Shown in pieces: positions 45,628 to 55,090 of a stretch of DNA of 64,000 nucleotides (positions are counted from its first letter, which is position 1; every line of letters begins with the position of its first letter). The stretch covers positions 27,470 to 91,469 of the forward strand of contig JAUWYR010000002.1 in the NCBI GenBank assembly GCA_030615745.1, written 5' to 3'. The stretch is from Candidatus Zixiibacteriota bacterium. Lineage in GTDB: Bacteria > Zixibacteria > MSB-5A5 > SM23-73-2. Both the position numbers and the translations under genes were made by a program. Under the pieces are notes generated by a model. That model saw only the letters and a program-made list of their open reading frames with translations, ran no database searches and was not told where the DNA came from.

Positions 45628-47613
45628 GTGCGTAAAATTTCTCTAACCTTAATTTTCTTTTTTCTTTTTACCTGCGCCTATTACAATACCTTCTACCATG
45701 CAGAAAAGCATTTTAAAAATGCTCGAAAAATTGACCGGAGCTCCGAATCGGACGCACCTAATCCTAGGGCATTCGGAGAGTATGACAATGCGATAAAGAA
45801 AGCCTCCAAGATTTTGACCTTTCATTCTAAAAGCAAATGGGTGGATGACGCCTTGTTTATGATCGGACAATGCTTTTATTATAAAGGTGAATACCTTAAA
45901 GCAGAAAGAAAATTCAAAGAGCTTATAGTTGGATTTCCCAAAAGTGATTTGGTAGAGGATAGCCACTATTTTTTAGGACTATGTTATCAAAAATTGGAGG
46001 ATCCACTCAAAGCGAAAAAACAGTTCAGCCAGATCTTGGCTGATCCCCAGAAAAAAAAGCATAAAATGGATGCTTTGTTTATGCTGGGAGAGGTCTTTTT
46101 TCAAGATGGTGAATATGATAGTGCGATTGTTCAATATCAAAGGCTTTTAAAAGAGGGTGCTGAGAAAAACATTTCGGTTAAAGCCCAGTTCAGAATAGGT
46201 GAATGTTGTTTTTTAAACCACGAATATGAAAAGGCAAAAGATGCTTTTTCTGAAATTGAAAAACTTGATCCAGACCAGGAGAGCTTATTTAAATCCAAAT
46301 TCAAGATAGGGGAATGTTTTTATCTTTTAAAAAATTATCAGAAAGGCTTGGATGAATTCCTAAATCTTTCTAAAAAGGAGGAATACTATAAATATCTTGC
46401 GGATGTAAAATTAAAGATTGCCCAGGGTTATCTTTTTTTGGACAAAATCGAGGAAGCTACAGATGAATATAAAAAAATAACAGTTGAGTATCCAAAAACA
46501 GATTGGTCAGCTGAGGCTTTTTTTCAACTTGGGCTTATCTACCAAGAAAAAATTTACGACCTTTCCAAAGCTAAGGAGATGTTCGATCTTTGTAGCAAAG
46601 AAAAACAGGGGACCACTTTAGCTAAAAGGGCTTTGGAAAAATCTGCTGACATCGCCAAGTTGGAGGAGTATCAGGCTGAGCTTTCAAAGGAGGAAACTGA
46701 GAGGTCTGTTAAGACTTTATTTCTTTTAGCTGAGGTTTATTTAACTCAGATGAACCAGCCCGATTCAGCCTTAGCTGAGTATCTTCTTTTGGCTGAAAAA
46801 TATCCAGAATCAGAGTACGCCCCTAAATCACTTTATGCAGCTGGCTGGATTTTTTTGCATTTGAAAAATGATACAACAGAGGCTCAAAAACTTCACAGAA
46901 GAATTTTAAAAGAATATCCGAAATCCGATTATGCCAAGTTAGCTTCACAATTATCGGAGTCTTTTCCTGATACCTTAGAATATCCAGAAGATATCTATTT
47001 AGAAGCTGAGCGCCTTCTTTTTGAAGAAGGGAAAATTGACTCTGCTTTAAGTTTGCTTAAAAAGATTACCGAAAAATATCCTGAAAGCGCCTATGCAGCT
47101 AAATCCCGGTATACTTTAGCCTGGGTAATTGAGAATTTTAAGAATACTGGTGATAGCAGTGCTATTTTCGCCTATCAGGAGGTAATAGAGAAAAATCCAG
47201 ACTCGGAATATGCTGAGTTTGCCAAAATCAGGCTGGGCTTAAAAAAACAAAAAAAAGAACCCGAAGCACCACCGGCTACTCAACCCGATACTACAGATAC
47301 AACAGAAGCGGAAGCTCCCTCAGCTTTTGAGGCAGGGATACCCTTTGCTCCCACTCCGATAAAAAAGGAGCCTTTCGTCTATCCTGAGGAGATGGTAGAT
47401 TTAAACATACGGACGAAAGTGAGGTTCAAAATCAAAATTGAGATGGATGGGAAGGTAAGCGATACTCAAATTTTGAATCCCTCAGGTTATTATGATATAG
47501 ACGATGCTGCAACACAGGCTGCTCTTTCTACCATGTTCAGCCCGGATAGCATAGAGGTTATCCTTTTACCGGGATGGTTTTTGTATGATGTGGAGGTGAA
47601 ACCTCCAGAATAA
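45628..47613 (+). CDS. TPR lipoprotein with TonB-type C-terminal domain
   Basis: The GTG at 45628, after TTGAGGTGAG, gives a lipoprotein signal peptide ending at the lipobox LFTC, followed by YYNTFYHAEKHFKNA, a start seen in envelope TPR proteins of FCB-type genomes. About a dozen TPR-like units follow (DALFMIGQCFYYKGEYLKAE, ADVKLKIAQGYLFLDKIEEAT). The last 90 residues, VRFKIKIEMDGKVSDTQILN with ATQAALSTMFSP, form a TonB C-terminal-like domain after a Pro/Thr-rich linker. It is probably anchored in the outer membrane. A longer frame starting at 45565 overlaps the preceding gene and lacks support. A CTCCGAAT/ATTCGGAG inverted repeat lies in frame at 45741-45778. Confidence 0.82.
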   Translation: MRKISLTLIFFFLFTCAYYNTFYHAEKHFKNARKIDRSSESDAPNPRAFGEYDNAIKKASKILTFHSKSKWVDDALFMIGQCFYYKGEYLKAERKFKELIVGFPKSDLVEDSHYFLGLCYQKLEDPLKAKKQFSQILADPQKKKHKMDALFMLGEVFFQDGEYDSAIVQYQRLLKEGAEKNISVKAQFRIGECCFLNHEYEKAKDAFSEIEKLDPDQESLFKSKFKIGECFYLLKNYQKGLDEFLNLSKKEEYYKYLADVKLKIAQGYLFLDKIEEATDEYKKITVEYPKTDWSAEAFFQLGLIYQEKIYDLSKAKEMFDLCSKEKQGTTLAKRALEKSADIAKLEEYQAELSKEETERSVKTLFLLAEVYLTQMNQPDSALAEYLLLAEKYPESEYAPKSLYAAGWIFLHLKNDTTEAQKLHRRILKEYPKSDYAKLASQLSESFPDTLEYPEDIYLEAERLLFEEGKIDSALSLLKKITEKYPESAYAAKSRYTLAWVIENFKNTGDSSAIFAYQEVIEKNPDSEYAEFAKIRLGLKKQKKEPEAPPATQPDTTDTTEAEAPSAFEAGIPFAPTPIKKEPFVYPEEMVDLNIRTKVRFKIKIEMDGKVSDTQILNPSGYYDIDDAATQAALSTMFSPDSIEVILLPGWFLYDVEVKPPE

Positions 47614-47672
47614 AAAGATCACCTTTTGAACCAGACTGATTAAGATATTTTTGCGTATCCATTCATACGAAA

Positions 47673-48500
47673 ATGGTTTTTCAAAAAAAAGTTAAGTTAA
47701 TCTCATCTGAAAAGCTCACCAGTGATCTCTTCAGATTGAGGTTTTTTTGTCCAGAGGTCGCAAAGGGTGCAAAGCCTGGAAATTTCGCTCATATCCGGAT
47801 AAGCCAGAATACTACTCCCCTTTTGAGGAGGGCTTTCAGTATTTTTGATGTCGATTTGAAAAAGAAGACATTCGATATTCTTTTCAAAGTTGTAGGGTTG
47901 GGAACAAAGATTTTGTCTGAGAAAAAAAAGGGGGAGAGTTTAGATGTTTTAGGACCTTTAGGAAACAGTTTTCTTATTTCATCAAAAGAGCAAAATTTAG
48001 TTCTGGTAGCTGGTGGAATGGGAATCGCACCTCTTATGTTTTTAGCTTCTTATCTGGTTAAAAGTGAAAAAATCAAGCGGGAAAAAATTAGCTTTTTATA
48101 TGGGGAAAAGACAAAAAACAACTTTGTTTGTTTGGGTCAGCTTAAAAAGTTAGGGGTAAAAACGGTTCTCACAACAGAGGATGGCACAAAAGGTTTTAAA
48201 GGTAAAGTGACAGATCTTTTTTTAAAGCGAAGAATTAAACTTGGAATTGGGAAAAATTGTTTTATCTATTCTTGCGGTCCACAAAAGATGATGAAAAAGA
48301 TGTCTGAGCTCTCAAAAAAATATGATCTTTTCTGTCAGCTTTCTTTGGAAACTCATATGCCCTGCGGTTTAGGAGCTTGCTTCGGATGTGTGGTTAAATA
48401 TATAAAAAATGATACCACTCCCCTGGCCGGGCAGGCAACTTATAAAAGAATCTGTGTGGATGGACCGATATTTGATGCAAGAGAGGTTGAGCTTGATTGA
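47673..48500 (+). CDS. pyrK: Dihydroorotate dehydrogenase electron-transfer subunit
   Basis: The 275-residue FAD/NAD(P) and 2Fe-2S protein passes electrons between dihydroorotate dehydrogenase B and NAD. It shows RRAFSIFDVD for FAD binding, GGMGIAPLMFLA and the cluster motif CGLGACFGCVVK. The C-terminus YKRICVDGPIFDAREV matches PyrK. Between the cluster and this tail, DTTPLAGQAT is encoded by the CCCTGGCCGGGCAGGC repeat, an in-frame insertion absent from usual PyrK proteins. It overlaps pyrD by 8 bp. Confidence 0.94.
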   Translation: MVFQKKVKLISSEKLTSDLFRLRFFCPEVAKGAKPGNFAHIRISQNTTPLLRRAFSIFDVDLKKKTFDILFKVVGLGTKILSEKKKGESLDVLGPLGNSFLISSKEQNLVLVAGGMGIAPLMFLASYLVKSEKIKREKISFLYGEKTKNNFVCLGQLKKLGVKTVLTTEDGTKGFKGKVTDLFLKRRIKLGIGKNCFIYSCGPQKMMKKMSELSKKYDLFCQLSLETHMPCGLGACFGCVVKYIKNDTTPLAGQATYKRICVDGPIFDAREVELD

Positions 48501-49410
48501 CCTAAAGGTAAAAATTGGGAAAATAATATTTAAAAATTCGGTCCTTGTTGCCTCCGGCACTTTTGGATATGGTGAGGAGTATTCAGAGCTTTTCGATTTA
48601 AACAGATTAGGTGGGATAATCACCAAATCTGTTACCTTAAATCCCAGAGAGGGAAACCCACCCCCGAGAACCTGTGAGACCCCATCAGGAATGCTCAACT
48701 CCATCGGTCTGGCTAACATCGGGATTGAAAAGTTCATCCAAGAAAAACTTCCCTTTTTGAGGAAATTTAATACCAGAATTATAGTTAACGTTGCCGGAAG
48801 CACCGTGGATGAATATCTTCAGGTGGTGGAGAAGTTAAATAGGGCAAAAGGGGTCGATATGCTGGAGATAAATATCTCCTGTCCCAATGTAGTTGAGGGT
48901 GGTATGGTTTTTGGCTCGGACCCTGAGTGTGCTTTCAGATGTGTAAAGTCTATAAGGAAAGCAACAGATTATCCCTTGGTGACTAAATTGACTCCTAATG
49001 TTAGGGATATAGGTGAGATAGCCTTAGCAGTTGAGGATGCAGGCTCAGATTGTGTTTCACTTATAAACACTTTAGTTGGGATGGCAATCGATTCTAAGAC
49101 AAAAAAACCTCTTTTAGCAAATATTACAGGTGGTCTTTCTGGTCCTGCTATAAAACCAGTGGCTTTGGCTATGGTCTGGAAAGTTGCCCAAAAGGTTAAA
49201 ATTCCAGTTGTGGGAATAGGTGGCATTACAAACACTGAGGATGCTTTGGAATTTTTACTGGCTGGAGCATCCTTGATTCAAGTGGGGACTTCTAATTTTA
49301 TAGACCCACAAACCGCTATTAAAATTATTGAGGGGTTGAAAAATTATTGTAAGGGAAATAAAATCTCAAAAATAAAAAGTCTTATAGGAAAATTGAAGAT
49401 CGGAGATTGA
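48493..49410 (+). CDS. pyrD: Dihydroorotate dehydrogenase B, catalytic subunit
   Basis: The class 1B flavoprotein oxidises dihydroorotate in pyrimidine synthesis. NSVLVASGTFGYGEEY opens it; NISCPNVVEGG carries the cysteine used as catalytic base in class 1 enzymes; GGLSGPAIKPVAL and GIGGITNTEDALEFLLAGAS bind FMN. The TTG at 48493 (MIDLKVKIGKIIFKN) is chosen over a longer frame because it begins with the conserved first strand and overlaps the pyrK stop. It gives 305 residues, the family norm. pyrF follows after 5 bp. Confidence 0.95.
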   Translation: MIDLKVKIGKIIFKNSVLVASGTFGYGEEYSELFDLNRLGGIITKSVTLNPREGNPPPRTCETPSGMLNSIGLANIGIEKFIQEKLPFLRKFNTRIIVNVAGSTVDEYLQVVEKLNRAKGVDMLEINISCPNVVEGGMVFGSDPECAFRCVKSIRKATDYPLVTKLTPNVRDIGEIALAVEDAGSDCVSLINTLVGMAIDSKTKKPLLANITGGLSGPAIKPVALAMVWKVAQKVKIPVVGIGGITNTEDALEFLLAGASLIQVGTSNFIDPQTAIKIIEGLKNYCKGNKISKIKSLIGKLKIGD

Positions 49411-49415
49411 GAAAT

Positions 49416-50228
49416 ATGAAATTTATTGAAAAATTAAAAAAAATCTCTCAGAAAAACAACTCACTTCTCTGTGTTGGTTTGGATACCGATATAAAAAAGA
49501 TTCCTCTTTTTTTACATAAAGAGGATGACCCTGTTTTCTCTTTTAATAAAAAAATAATCGATTCCACATCTGATTTAGTCTGCGCATATAAGCCCAACAT
49601 CGCATTTTATGAGGCTTTAGAAGAAAAAGGATGGGAGAGTTTAAAAAAAACAACAGATTATATTCCAACTGATATACCTGTGATCTTGGATGCTAAAAGA
49701 GGAGATATCGGCAATACCGCCAAAATGTATGCAATCGCATTTTTTGAAAAGTTGAAAGTGGATGCTGTTACATTAAATCCTTATTTGGGTGAGGATGCTA
49801 TAAATCCTTTTCTGGAATACGATGATAAATTGTCATTTATCCTCTGTCTAACCTCTAACAAATCCGCAGACGATTTCCAGTTGAGAAAAATCGATGGAAA
49901 GCCTTTATACCAATTGGTGGCTGAAAAAGTCTTAGAGTGGAACAAAAAACAAAACTGTGGGTTGGTTGTGGGCGCAACATATCCTGAGCAGCTAAAGAAA
50001 ATAAGGGAGATTGTTCCGAATTTACCAATCCTCATCCCTGGCGTAGGAGCACAAGAAGGAGATTTAGAGTCAACAGTTAAATTTGGAACAGATAAAGATG
50101 GAAATTTAGCTATTATAAATTCATCCAGAGGGATAATCTACGCATCAGTGAATGAAGATTTCGCAGATGCGGCAAGGGAAAAGGCAAAAAAGCTAAAAGA
50201 TACGATAAATCTTTTCCGCAAAAAGTAG
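49416..50228 (+). CDS. pyrF: Orotidine 5'-phosphate decarboxylase (PyrF type 2)
   Basis: The protein makes UMP from OMP. LLCVGLDTDIKK, AYKPNIAFYEALEEKGW, the catalytic LDAKRGDIGNTAKMY and LIPGVGAQEGD are the motifs of the longer type 2 family, and the 270-residue length agrees. The ATG at 49416 with CGGAG upstream is preferred to an in-frame TTG at 49407. It completes a pyrK-pyrD-pyrF operon. Confidence 0.96.
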   Translation: MKFIEKLKKISQKNNSLLCVGLDTDIKKIPLFLHKEDDPVFSFNKKIIDSTSDLVCAYKPNIAFYEALEEKGWESLKKTTDYIPTDIPVILDAKRGDIGNTAKMYAIAFFEKLKVDAVTLNPYLGEDAINPFLEYDDKLSFILCLTSNKSADDFQLRKIDGKPLYQLVAEKVLEWNKKQNCGLVVGATYPEQLKKIREIVPNLPILIPGVGAQEGDLESTVKFGTDKDGNLAIINSSRGIIYASVNEDFADAAREKAKKLKDTINLFRKK

Positions 50229-50237
50229 GGGATTCTT

Positions 50238-51854
50238 ATGAAATTAGTAACTTCTGAACAGATGAGAAATATTGACAAGAAAACAATTACGGGAGTGAAA
50301 ATCCCTGGTCTGGAGCTGATGGAGAAAGCAGGGAGAGGTTCTGCAGAGGTGGCAAAAGAGATGCTTGGGGGTGAGGTGGAAGGTAAGAAGGTTTTGATCT
50401 TCTGTGGTAGAGGAAATAACGGTGGGGATGGATTTGTTGTGGGGAGGTATCTTTCTCAGTGGAAAGCAGATGTCTCCTTCTATCTTTTAGCTAAAAAAAA
50501 TGATTTGAAAGGTGATGCAAAGACCAATTTAGAAAAAGCTGAGAGACTAAATTTGCCCATCTATGAGATTCTGAATGAGAAGGATTTGCCAAAAATAAAA
50601 GATACTTATTTGATAGTGGATGCGATCTTCGGAACAGGTTTCAAAGGAAAAGCAGAAGGGTTGGATTATGAGGTGATAAAATTCATCAATGAGTCTGACT
50701 CCTCTGTTTTAGCTATCGATGTCCCCTCAGGACTGAATGCTGATAACGGAGAGATTGAAGGTATATGTGTGAAAGCTAAAAGCACAGCCACAATGGGTTT
50801 ACCCAAAATAGGTCATTTTTTCCATCCAGGAAAAGACTTTTCTGGAAAGGTAAAAGTCATAGATATAGGTGTTCCTGAGGATGTGATAGATGAAGAGAAT
50901 ATAAATCTGAATGTGATAACAAAAAAGATGGTATTGGCTTTACTTCCCCAAAGAGCAGGTGATGCTTACAAAGGGAGCTGCGGCAGGGTTGTCTTGATCG
51001 CCGGGTCAACCGGAATGACTGGTGCAGCAGCCTTAGCATCCTTGTCCTGTTTAAGGGTGGGAGCCGGGATGGCTATTTTGGGTCTGCCTAAGACCTTAAA
51101 TGATATAATGGAGACAAAGTTAACTGAGGTTATGACCGAACCTCTGCCGGATGTGAGAAAAAAGGGTGCTTTAGCTTTAAGAGGTCTTGGTGAGATAAAT
51201 CAACTTTTGAAATGGGGAGATTGCCTGGCTTTGGGACCAGGATTAGGTCAGCACTTCGAAACAATTGAGTTAGTTAGAAGATTGGTCAAAAAGACCAATT
51301 TGCCAACAATAGTTGATGCAGATGGTCTGAATGCTTTAGCCAAAGATAGCTCCATTTTAAAAGAGATAGACCTGCCTTTGATTTTAACACCCCATATTGG
51401 TGAGCTACAGAGATTGATCGATGTTCCCTTAGAGGAGATTGCAAAGGATAGGATAAAGTATGCGATAGAGTCTGCCAAGGAGTTCAACTGCATTTTAGTT
51501 TTCAAAGGTGCTCCAACGATTGTCGCTTTTCCAAAAGGTGAAGCTTTTGTTAATTCAACTGGAAATGCTGGGATGGCAACCGCAGGGTCAGGGGATGTTT
51601 TAACCGGGATAATAATCGGACTTTTAGCTCAACTCCTTTTCGATGAAAAAAGAAAAGATGAAGATAAGATGAATTTAATGTTAGATTCAGCCAAAAGTGG
51701 AGTTTTCATCCATGGCTTAGCCGGGGATTTAGCTAAAGATGAGAAGGGTGAGATGGGGATGATAGCCGGGGATATAATGGAGAAGATACCAGAGGCTTTG
51801 AGAAAGCTGTCAATGGTCAACGGATCGAGCGGTCAACGGATGAAACGGATTTAG
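50238..51854 (+). CDS. nnr: Bifunctional NAD(P)H-hydrate repair enzyme
   Basis: The 538-residue fusion contains an N-terminal epimerase domain (LMEKAGRGSAEVA, FCGRGNNGGDGFVVGRYL, DVPSGLNADNGE) and a C-terminal ADP/ATP-dependent dehydratase of ribokinase fold (RVVLIAGSTGMTGAAALAS, LTPHIGELQRL, GNAGMATAGSGDVLTGII). Together they repair hydrated NAD(P)H. It starts 9 bp after pyrF. The last residues (MVNGSSGQRMKRI) are encoded by the first copy of the GGATGAAACGGAT repeat, so its original end has been replaced. Confidence 0.95.
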   Translation: MKLVTSEQMRNIDKKTITGVKIPGLELMEKAGRGSAEVAKEMLGGEVEGKKVLIFCGRGNNGGDGFVVGRYLSQWKADVSFYLLAKKNDLKGDAKTNLEKAERLNLPIYEILNEKDLPKIKDTYLIVDAIFGTGFKGKAEGLDYEVIKFINESDSSVLAIDVPSGLNADNGEIEGICVKAKSTATMGLPKIGHFFHPGKDFSGKVKVIDIGVPEDVIDEENINLNVITKKMVLALLPQRAGDAYKGSCGRVVLIAGSTGMTGAAALASLSCLRVGAGMAILGLPKTLNDIMETKLTEVMTEPLPDVRKKGALALRGLGEINQLLKWGDCLALGPGLGQHFETIELVRRLVKKTNLPTIVDADGLNALAKDSSILKEIDLPLILTPHIGELQRLIDVPLEEIAKDRIKYAIESAKEFNCILVFKGAPTIVAFPKGEAFVNSTGNAGMATAGSGDVLTGIIIGLLAQLLFDEKRKDEDKMNLMLDSAKSGVFIHGLAGDLAKDEKGEMGMIAGDIMEKIPEALRKLSMVNGSSGQRMKRI

Positions 51855-51890
51855 CGGATAATCTGTTTAATCAGTTAAATCCGTTGATGG
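51837..51890. repeat. Repeat family E, left copy flanking the GxxExxY gene
   Basis: CGGATGAAACGGATTTAGCG ... TTAAATCCGTTGATGG is a 54-bp imperfect palindrome. The copy at 52316-52369 differs at only a few positions. Confidence 0.85.
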
Positions 51891-51903
51891 TCTTTTGTTA
51901 ATT

Positions 51904-52311
51904 ATGAACAAGAGTATACCTCATCAAGAACTCACTTACAAAATTATTGGAGCGGCAATGGCGGTTTATAATGAGTTGGGTCCTGGATACAAGGAAGAAA
52001 TCTATCAGAAAGCTTTAAAAGTAGAGCTTTCCTCTAATAACATTTCTTTTGAACCTCAGAAAGCGCTATCTATCATATTTAAGGGAACTCAGGTGGGGCT
52101 ACACTTTTTAGATTTTTTGGTTGAAGATAAGGTGGTTGTGGAAATTAAAGCTTTATCACGTTTGGATAATTCTTGCGAGGCTCAAGTTATATCCTATCTC
52201 AAAGCCAGCGGATGTGAGGTAGGATTGTTGATAAATTTTGGAGAGGAAGAATTGATTTACAAAAGGATATTGCCGCCAAAGAAGATAAAAGATAAACGGT
52301 TAGCTGATTAG
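51904..52311 (+). CDS. GxxExxY family protein
   Basis: The 135-residue product begins SIPHQELTYKIIGAAMAVYN and contains GPGYKEEIYQKAL, the defining GxxExxY motif, then FLDFLVEDKVVVEIKAL, which looks like a D-x-ExK nuclease-like core (VEDKVVVEIKA). The family is related to PD-(D/E)XK nucleases; the function is not established. It is flanked on both sides by 54-bp repeats of family E and lies between unrelated housekeeping genes, which suggests that gene and repeats travel together. The ATG at 51904 is chosen over a TTG at 51895. Confidence 0.88.
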   Translation: MNKSIPHQELTYKIIGAAMAVYNELGPGYKEEIYQKALKVELSSNNISFEPQKALSIIFKGTQVGLHFLDFLVEDKVVVEIKALSRLDNSCEAQVISYLKASGCEVGLLINFGEEELIYKRILPPKKIKDKRLAD

Positions 52312-52315
52312 TCAG

Positions 52316-52369
52316 CGGATGAAACGGATTGAGCGGAAAATCCGTTTAATCTGCTAAATCCGTTGAGCG
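52316..52369. repeat. Repeat family E, right copy flanking the GxxExxY gene
   Basis: CGGATGAAACGGATTGAGCG ... CTAAATCCGTTGAGCG is the same length and orientation as the left copy at 51837-51890. Confidence 0.85.
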
Positions 52370-52390
52370 TTTTAAATCAAAGAAGAAAAA

Positions 52391-53587
52391 ATGAGAGAAG
52401 AGATTTCTGAAAGAATCAAAAAAATAACTGACCAGCTTTTTCCAAAATTGGTAAAGCTAAGAAGGGAGTTTCATCAATATCCTGAATTAGCTTACAAAGA
52501 GTTTGAAACATCAAAAAGGATTACAAGAGAATTAAAAAAACTAAGACTTGAAGTTAAAACCAAAGTTGCTAAAACTGGAGTTGTTGGTTTGTTAAAAGGT
52601 TCAAAAGGTGGCAAAACTGTTGCTCTGCGTGCTGATATGGATGCACTGCCTTTGGTTGAGCAAACCAACCTGCCCTACAAATCAAAAAACAAAGGTGTTA
52701 TGCATGCCTGTGGACATGATCTGCACATGAGTTGCGTTTTAGGTTCTGCTATGGTTCTAACTAAATTAAAAGACAAGTTATCTGGAAATGTTAAATTCAT
52801 CTTTCAGCCTTCTGAGGAAGTTGGACCCGGAGGGGCTAAGCCTATGATAGAGGAAAAAGTTTTGGAAAACCCTAAAGTTGATGGGATTTTTTCTCTGCAT
52901 TCTGACTCCTCTATCCCTGTTGGGAAAGTAGGTATAAAATTTGGACCTATGATGGCTCAAGCTGATAGCTTTGATTTAGCTATAATTGGTAAAGGTGGTC
53001 ATGGGGCCAGACCACAAGATGGGGTGGATGCTATAGTGGTTGCCTCACAGGTGGTCTCTTCTTTGCAGACTATTGCCTCAAGAAAAATAAATCCAACCTG
53101 TCCAGTAGTTGTATCTATTGGACAAATAGAGGGTGGGACTGCCCGTAACATCATATGTGATAAAGTGATATTAAAAGGAACTGTGCGCAGTTTAGAAAAG
53201 AATGTGGCAAAAAAGGCTCCCATTCTGATAAAAGAGATAACCTCTGGTATAGTTAAATCTTTTGGCGCAGATTTCGAATTCCATTATAGCCCCGGTTATC
53301 CAGTTTTGATAAATGACCCCAAGATGACAGATTTGGCTAAAAAAGCAATAGAGTTGCTTTATGGCAAAGATAAAGTTTATAAGATTTTAAATCCTATGAT
53401 GGGAGCAGAAGATTTTGCATATTTTCTTCAAAAAATACCCGGCACAATGATGAGATTAGGTATAAGGAATGAGAAAAAGAAAGCGATCTATCCCTGGCAT
53501 CACCCTAAATTTAGAGTGGACGAAGATGCGATAAAGGTTGGCACTGCGGTTTTGAGCCAGTGTGTCTTGAATTTTTTATCAGGTTAA
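52391..53587 (+). CDS. M20-family amidohydrolase
   Basis: The 398-residue metallohydrolase has RREFHQYPELAYKE, LRADMDALPLVEQTNLPY, HACGHDLHMS and MMGAEDFAYFLQKIPG, the pattern of the amidohydrolase branch of M20 (hippurate or N-acyl-amino-acid hydrolase type). The Cys of HACGHD and the His residues bind metals. The GKGGHGARPQDGVDAI segment begins the dimerisation domain. The substrate is unknown. It is 10 bp upstream of the propeller protein gene. Confidence 0.92.
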   Translation: MREEISERIKKITDQLFPKLVKLRREFHQYPELAYKEFETSKRITRELKKLRLEVKTKVAKTGVVGLLKGSKGGKTVALRADMDALPLVEQTNLPYKSKNKGVMHACGHDLHMSCVLGSAMVLTKLKDKLSGNVKFIFQPSEEVGPGGAKPMIEEKVLENPKVDGIFSLHSDSSIPVGKVGIKFGPMMAQADSFDLAIIGKGGHGARPQDGVDAIVVASQVVSSLQTIASRKINPTCPVVVSIGQIEGGTARNIICDKVILKGTVRSLEKNVAKKAPILIKEITSGIVKSFGADFEFHYSPGYPVLINDPKMTDLAKKAIELLYGKDKVYKILNPMMGAEDFAYFLQKIPGTMMRLGIRNEKKKAIYPWHHPKFRVDEDAIKVGTAVLSQCVLNFLSG

Positions 53588-53596
53588 GAAATTGAT

Positions 53597-55090
53597 ATGA
53601 AACTTAGCATAAAGACTCTATTTCTTTTTTGGTTTTTAGTTTTACTTTCACCTGATCCTTTGTATTCAGCCAAAGGTCATTACTATCCAGGTGACTGGAT
53701 AAGTTATTCTGTTTTCAGATTTATAACCTGCATTGCAAAGGATTTCGAACATATCTATTTCGGGACAACCGGGGGTGTTACCCGCTACCATATATACCAA
53801 AAGTCGTGGGAGCCACCCTTTACCACCTCGGATGGGCTTCTGGATAACAGAATCAGAAAGATTGCCTATGATCCATCTATAGATGAGTTGTGGTTTGACA
53901 CCCCCTCTGGAGTATCTGTCTACACCCCTGTTTTCGAGGAATGGTATTTTGGGGGTGACTTTCCAGATAGTCTGGTTAAAAATAAAAATGATAAAAATCC
54001 AAAACCACCCTTCCCTCAGCTTTTGATGGAATTCGGATATGCATTTTATCCTGAAGGCTATATCACCGACTTAAAACTTAACCGCTACCAGGTTACCGAT
54101 TATCTTTTGGATGATTGGGATAACCTCTGGATCGGAACCTGGGGACTGAACGCAGGGGTTGCGGATTTACGCTATTCAGAGCTGGAGATGTTTGAATATG
54201 GTCTTTATCAAAAGGATGTGAAAGCTATAATTTTAGATGGCGATCATATCTGGTTTGGAGGTAAAAGATTATATCCTTTTGAAAATGGAATAACAAGGTT
54301 TGACAGAAAAGAAAAATCCTGGGATTATTTCGAGGAGCAAAAGACTTCTGGATTAGAATCTGCACAAATTAACGTTATAGAGGCTGATTCAGATTATGTG
54401 TGGTTTGGCACAGATTTTGGTTTAGCAAGATACGATAAAGAGAAAAATCTCTTTAGATTTTACGATACTTTTAATGGTTTAAGAGATGATAGAATAACCT
54501 CTTTAAGATCTGATGGGCAAATTCTCTGGATCGGAACAGGTAGTGGTCTTAACTTCTTCTGGCTCAAAAAAGATTCTATCGGGACTATCGAAGACCCTTT
54601 AGTAAAAAATGTTCACATTAATACTATTGATGTGGAAAAAAACTATCTCTGGGTGGGAACTGACTGGGGAGTTTTTCGAATGAACAAAAATAATGGAGAA
54701 TGGTTCAGATTTTCAACCCCGGATGGAATGCTTAACTCACAGATAAATCACATTTTAAAAAAAGAGGATATGCTCTGGTTTACCACATCTTATGGAATCT
54801 TAGGATATGACACTCAAACTGGTGAAAGGGAAATCATAAGGGGTGGGTTTGATTTTCCAGGGAATGATCCAAAAAAACTTGCCACAGACGATAGAAATAT
54901 CTGGGTGGCTACCTATTATGGAGTCTGGAAGATGGACAGAAATACTAAAGTATGGAGGCTTTATACAACAGAGGATGGTCTTTTAGATGATGATGTGCAG
55001 GATTTAGTTTTGGATAAAGATTATATCTGGTTCGGAACCCCGGAGGGCGCAACGAGATTTTTCTGGAACAATCCTAAAAGAATAGATTAG
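53597..55090 (+). CDS. Exported beta-propeller protein (two-component-regulator propeller type)
   Basis: The 497-residue protein has a signal peptide (TLFLFWFLVLLSPDPLYSA) and about ten repeats of the form LWFGTxxGVxRYD (YIWFGTPEGATRF, YLWVGTDWGVFRM, YVWFGTDFGLARYDKEK). These form a propeller in the periplasmic part of hybrid sensor kinases, but here the protein ends without a membrane or kinase domain. An extracellular or periplasmic sensing or binding role is likely. Its stop is directly followed by thiL (TAGATG). Confidence 0.85.
   Translation: MKLSIKTLFLFWFLVLLSPDPLYSAKGHYYPGDWISYSVFRFITCIAKDFEHIYFGTTGGVTRYHIYQKSWEPPFTTSDGLLDNRIRKIAYDPSIDELWFDTPSGVSVYTPVFEEWYFGGDFPDSLVKNKNDKNPKPPFPQLLMEFGYAFYPEGYITDLKLNRYQVTDYLLDDWDNLWIGTWGLNAGVADLRYSELEMFEYGLYQKDVKAIILDGDHIWFGGKRLYPFENGITRFDRKEKSWDYFEEQKTSGLESAQINVIEADSDYVWFGTDFGLARYDKEKNLFRFYDTFNGLRDDRITSLRSDGQILWIGTGSGLNFFWLKKDSIGTIEDPLVKNVHINTIDVEKNYLWVGTDWGVFRMNKNNGEWFRFSTPDGMLNSQINHILKKEDMLWFTTSYGILGYDTQTGEREIIRGGFDFPGNDPKKLATDDRNIWVATYYGVWKMDRNTKVWRLYTTEDGLLDDDVQDLVLDKDYIWFGTPEGATRFFWNNPKRID

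Noticed and set aside
51837-52369. CRISPR-like arrangement of the two 54-bp repeats
   Set aside because: Only two copies occur, the spacing is a 425-bp gene, and no cas genes are present.
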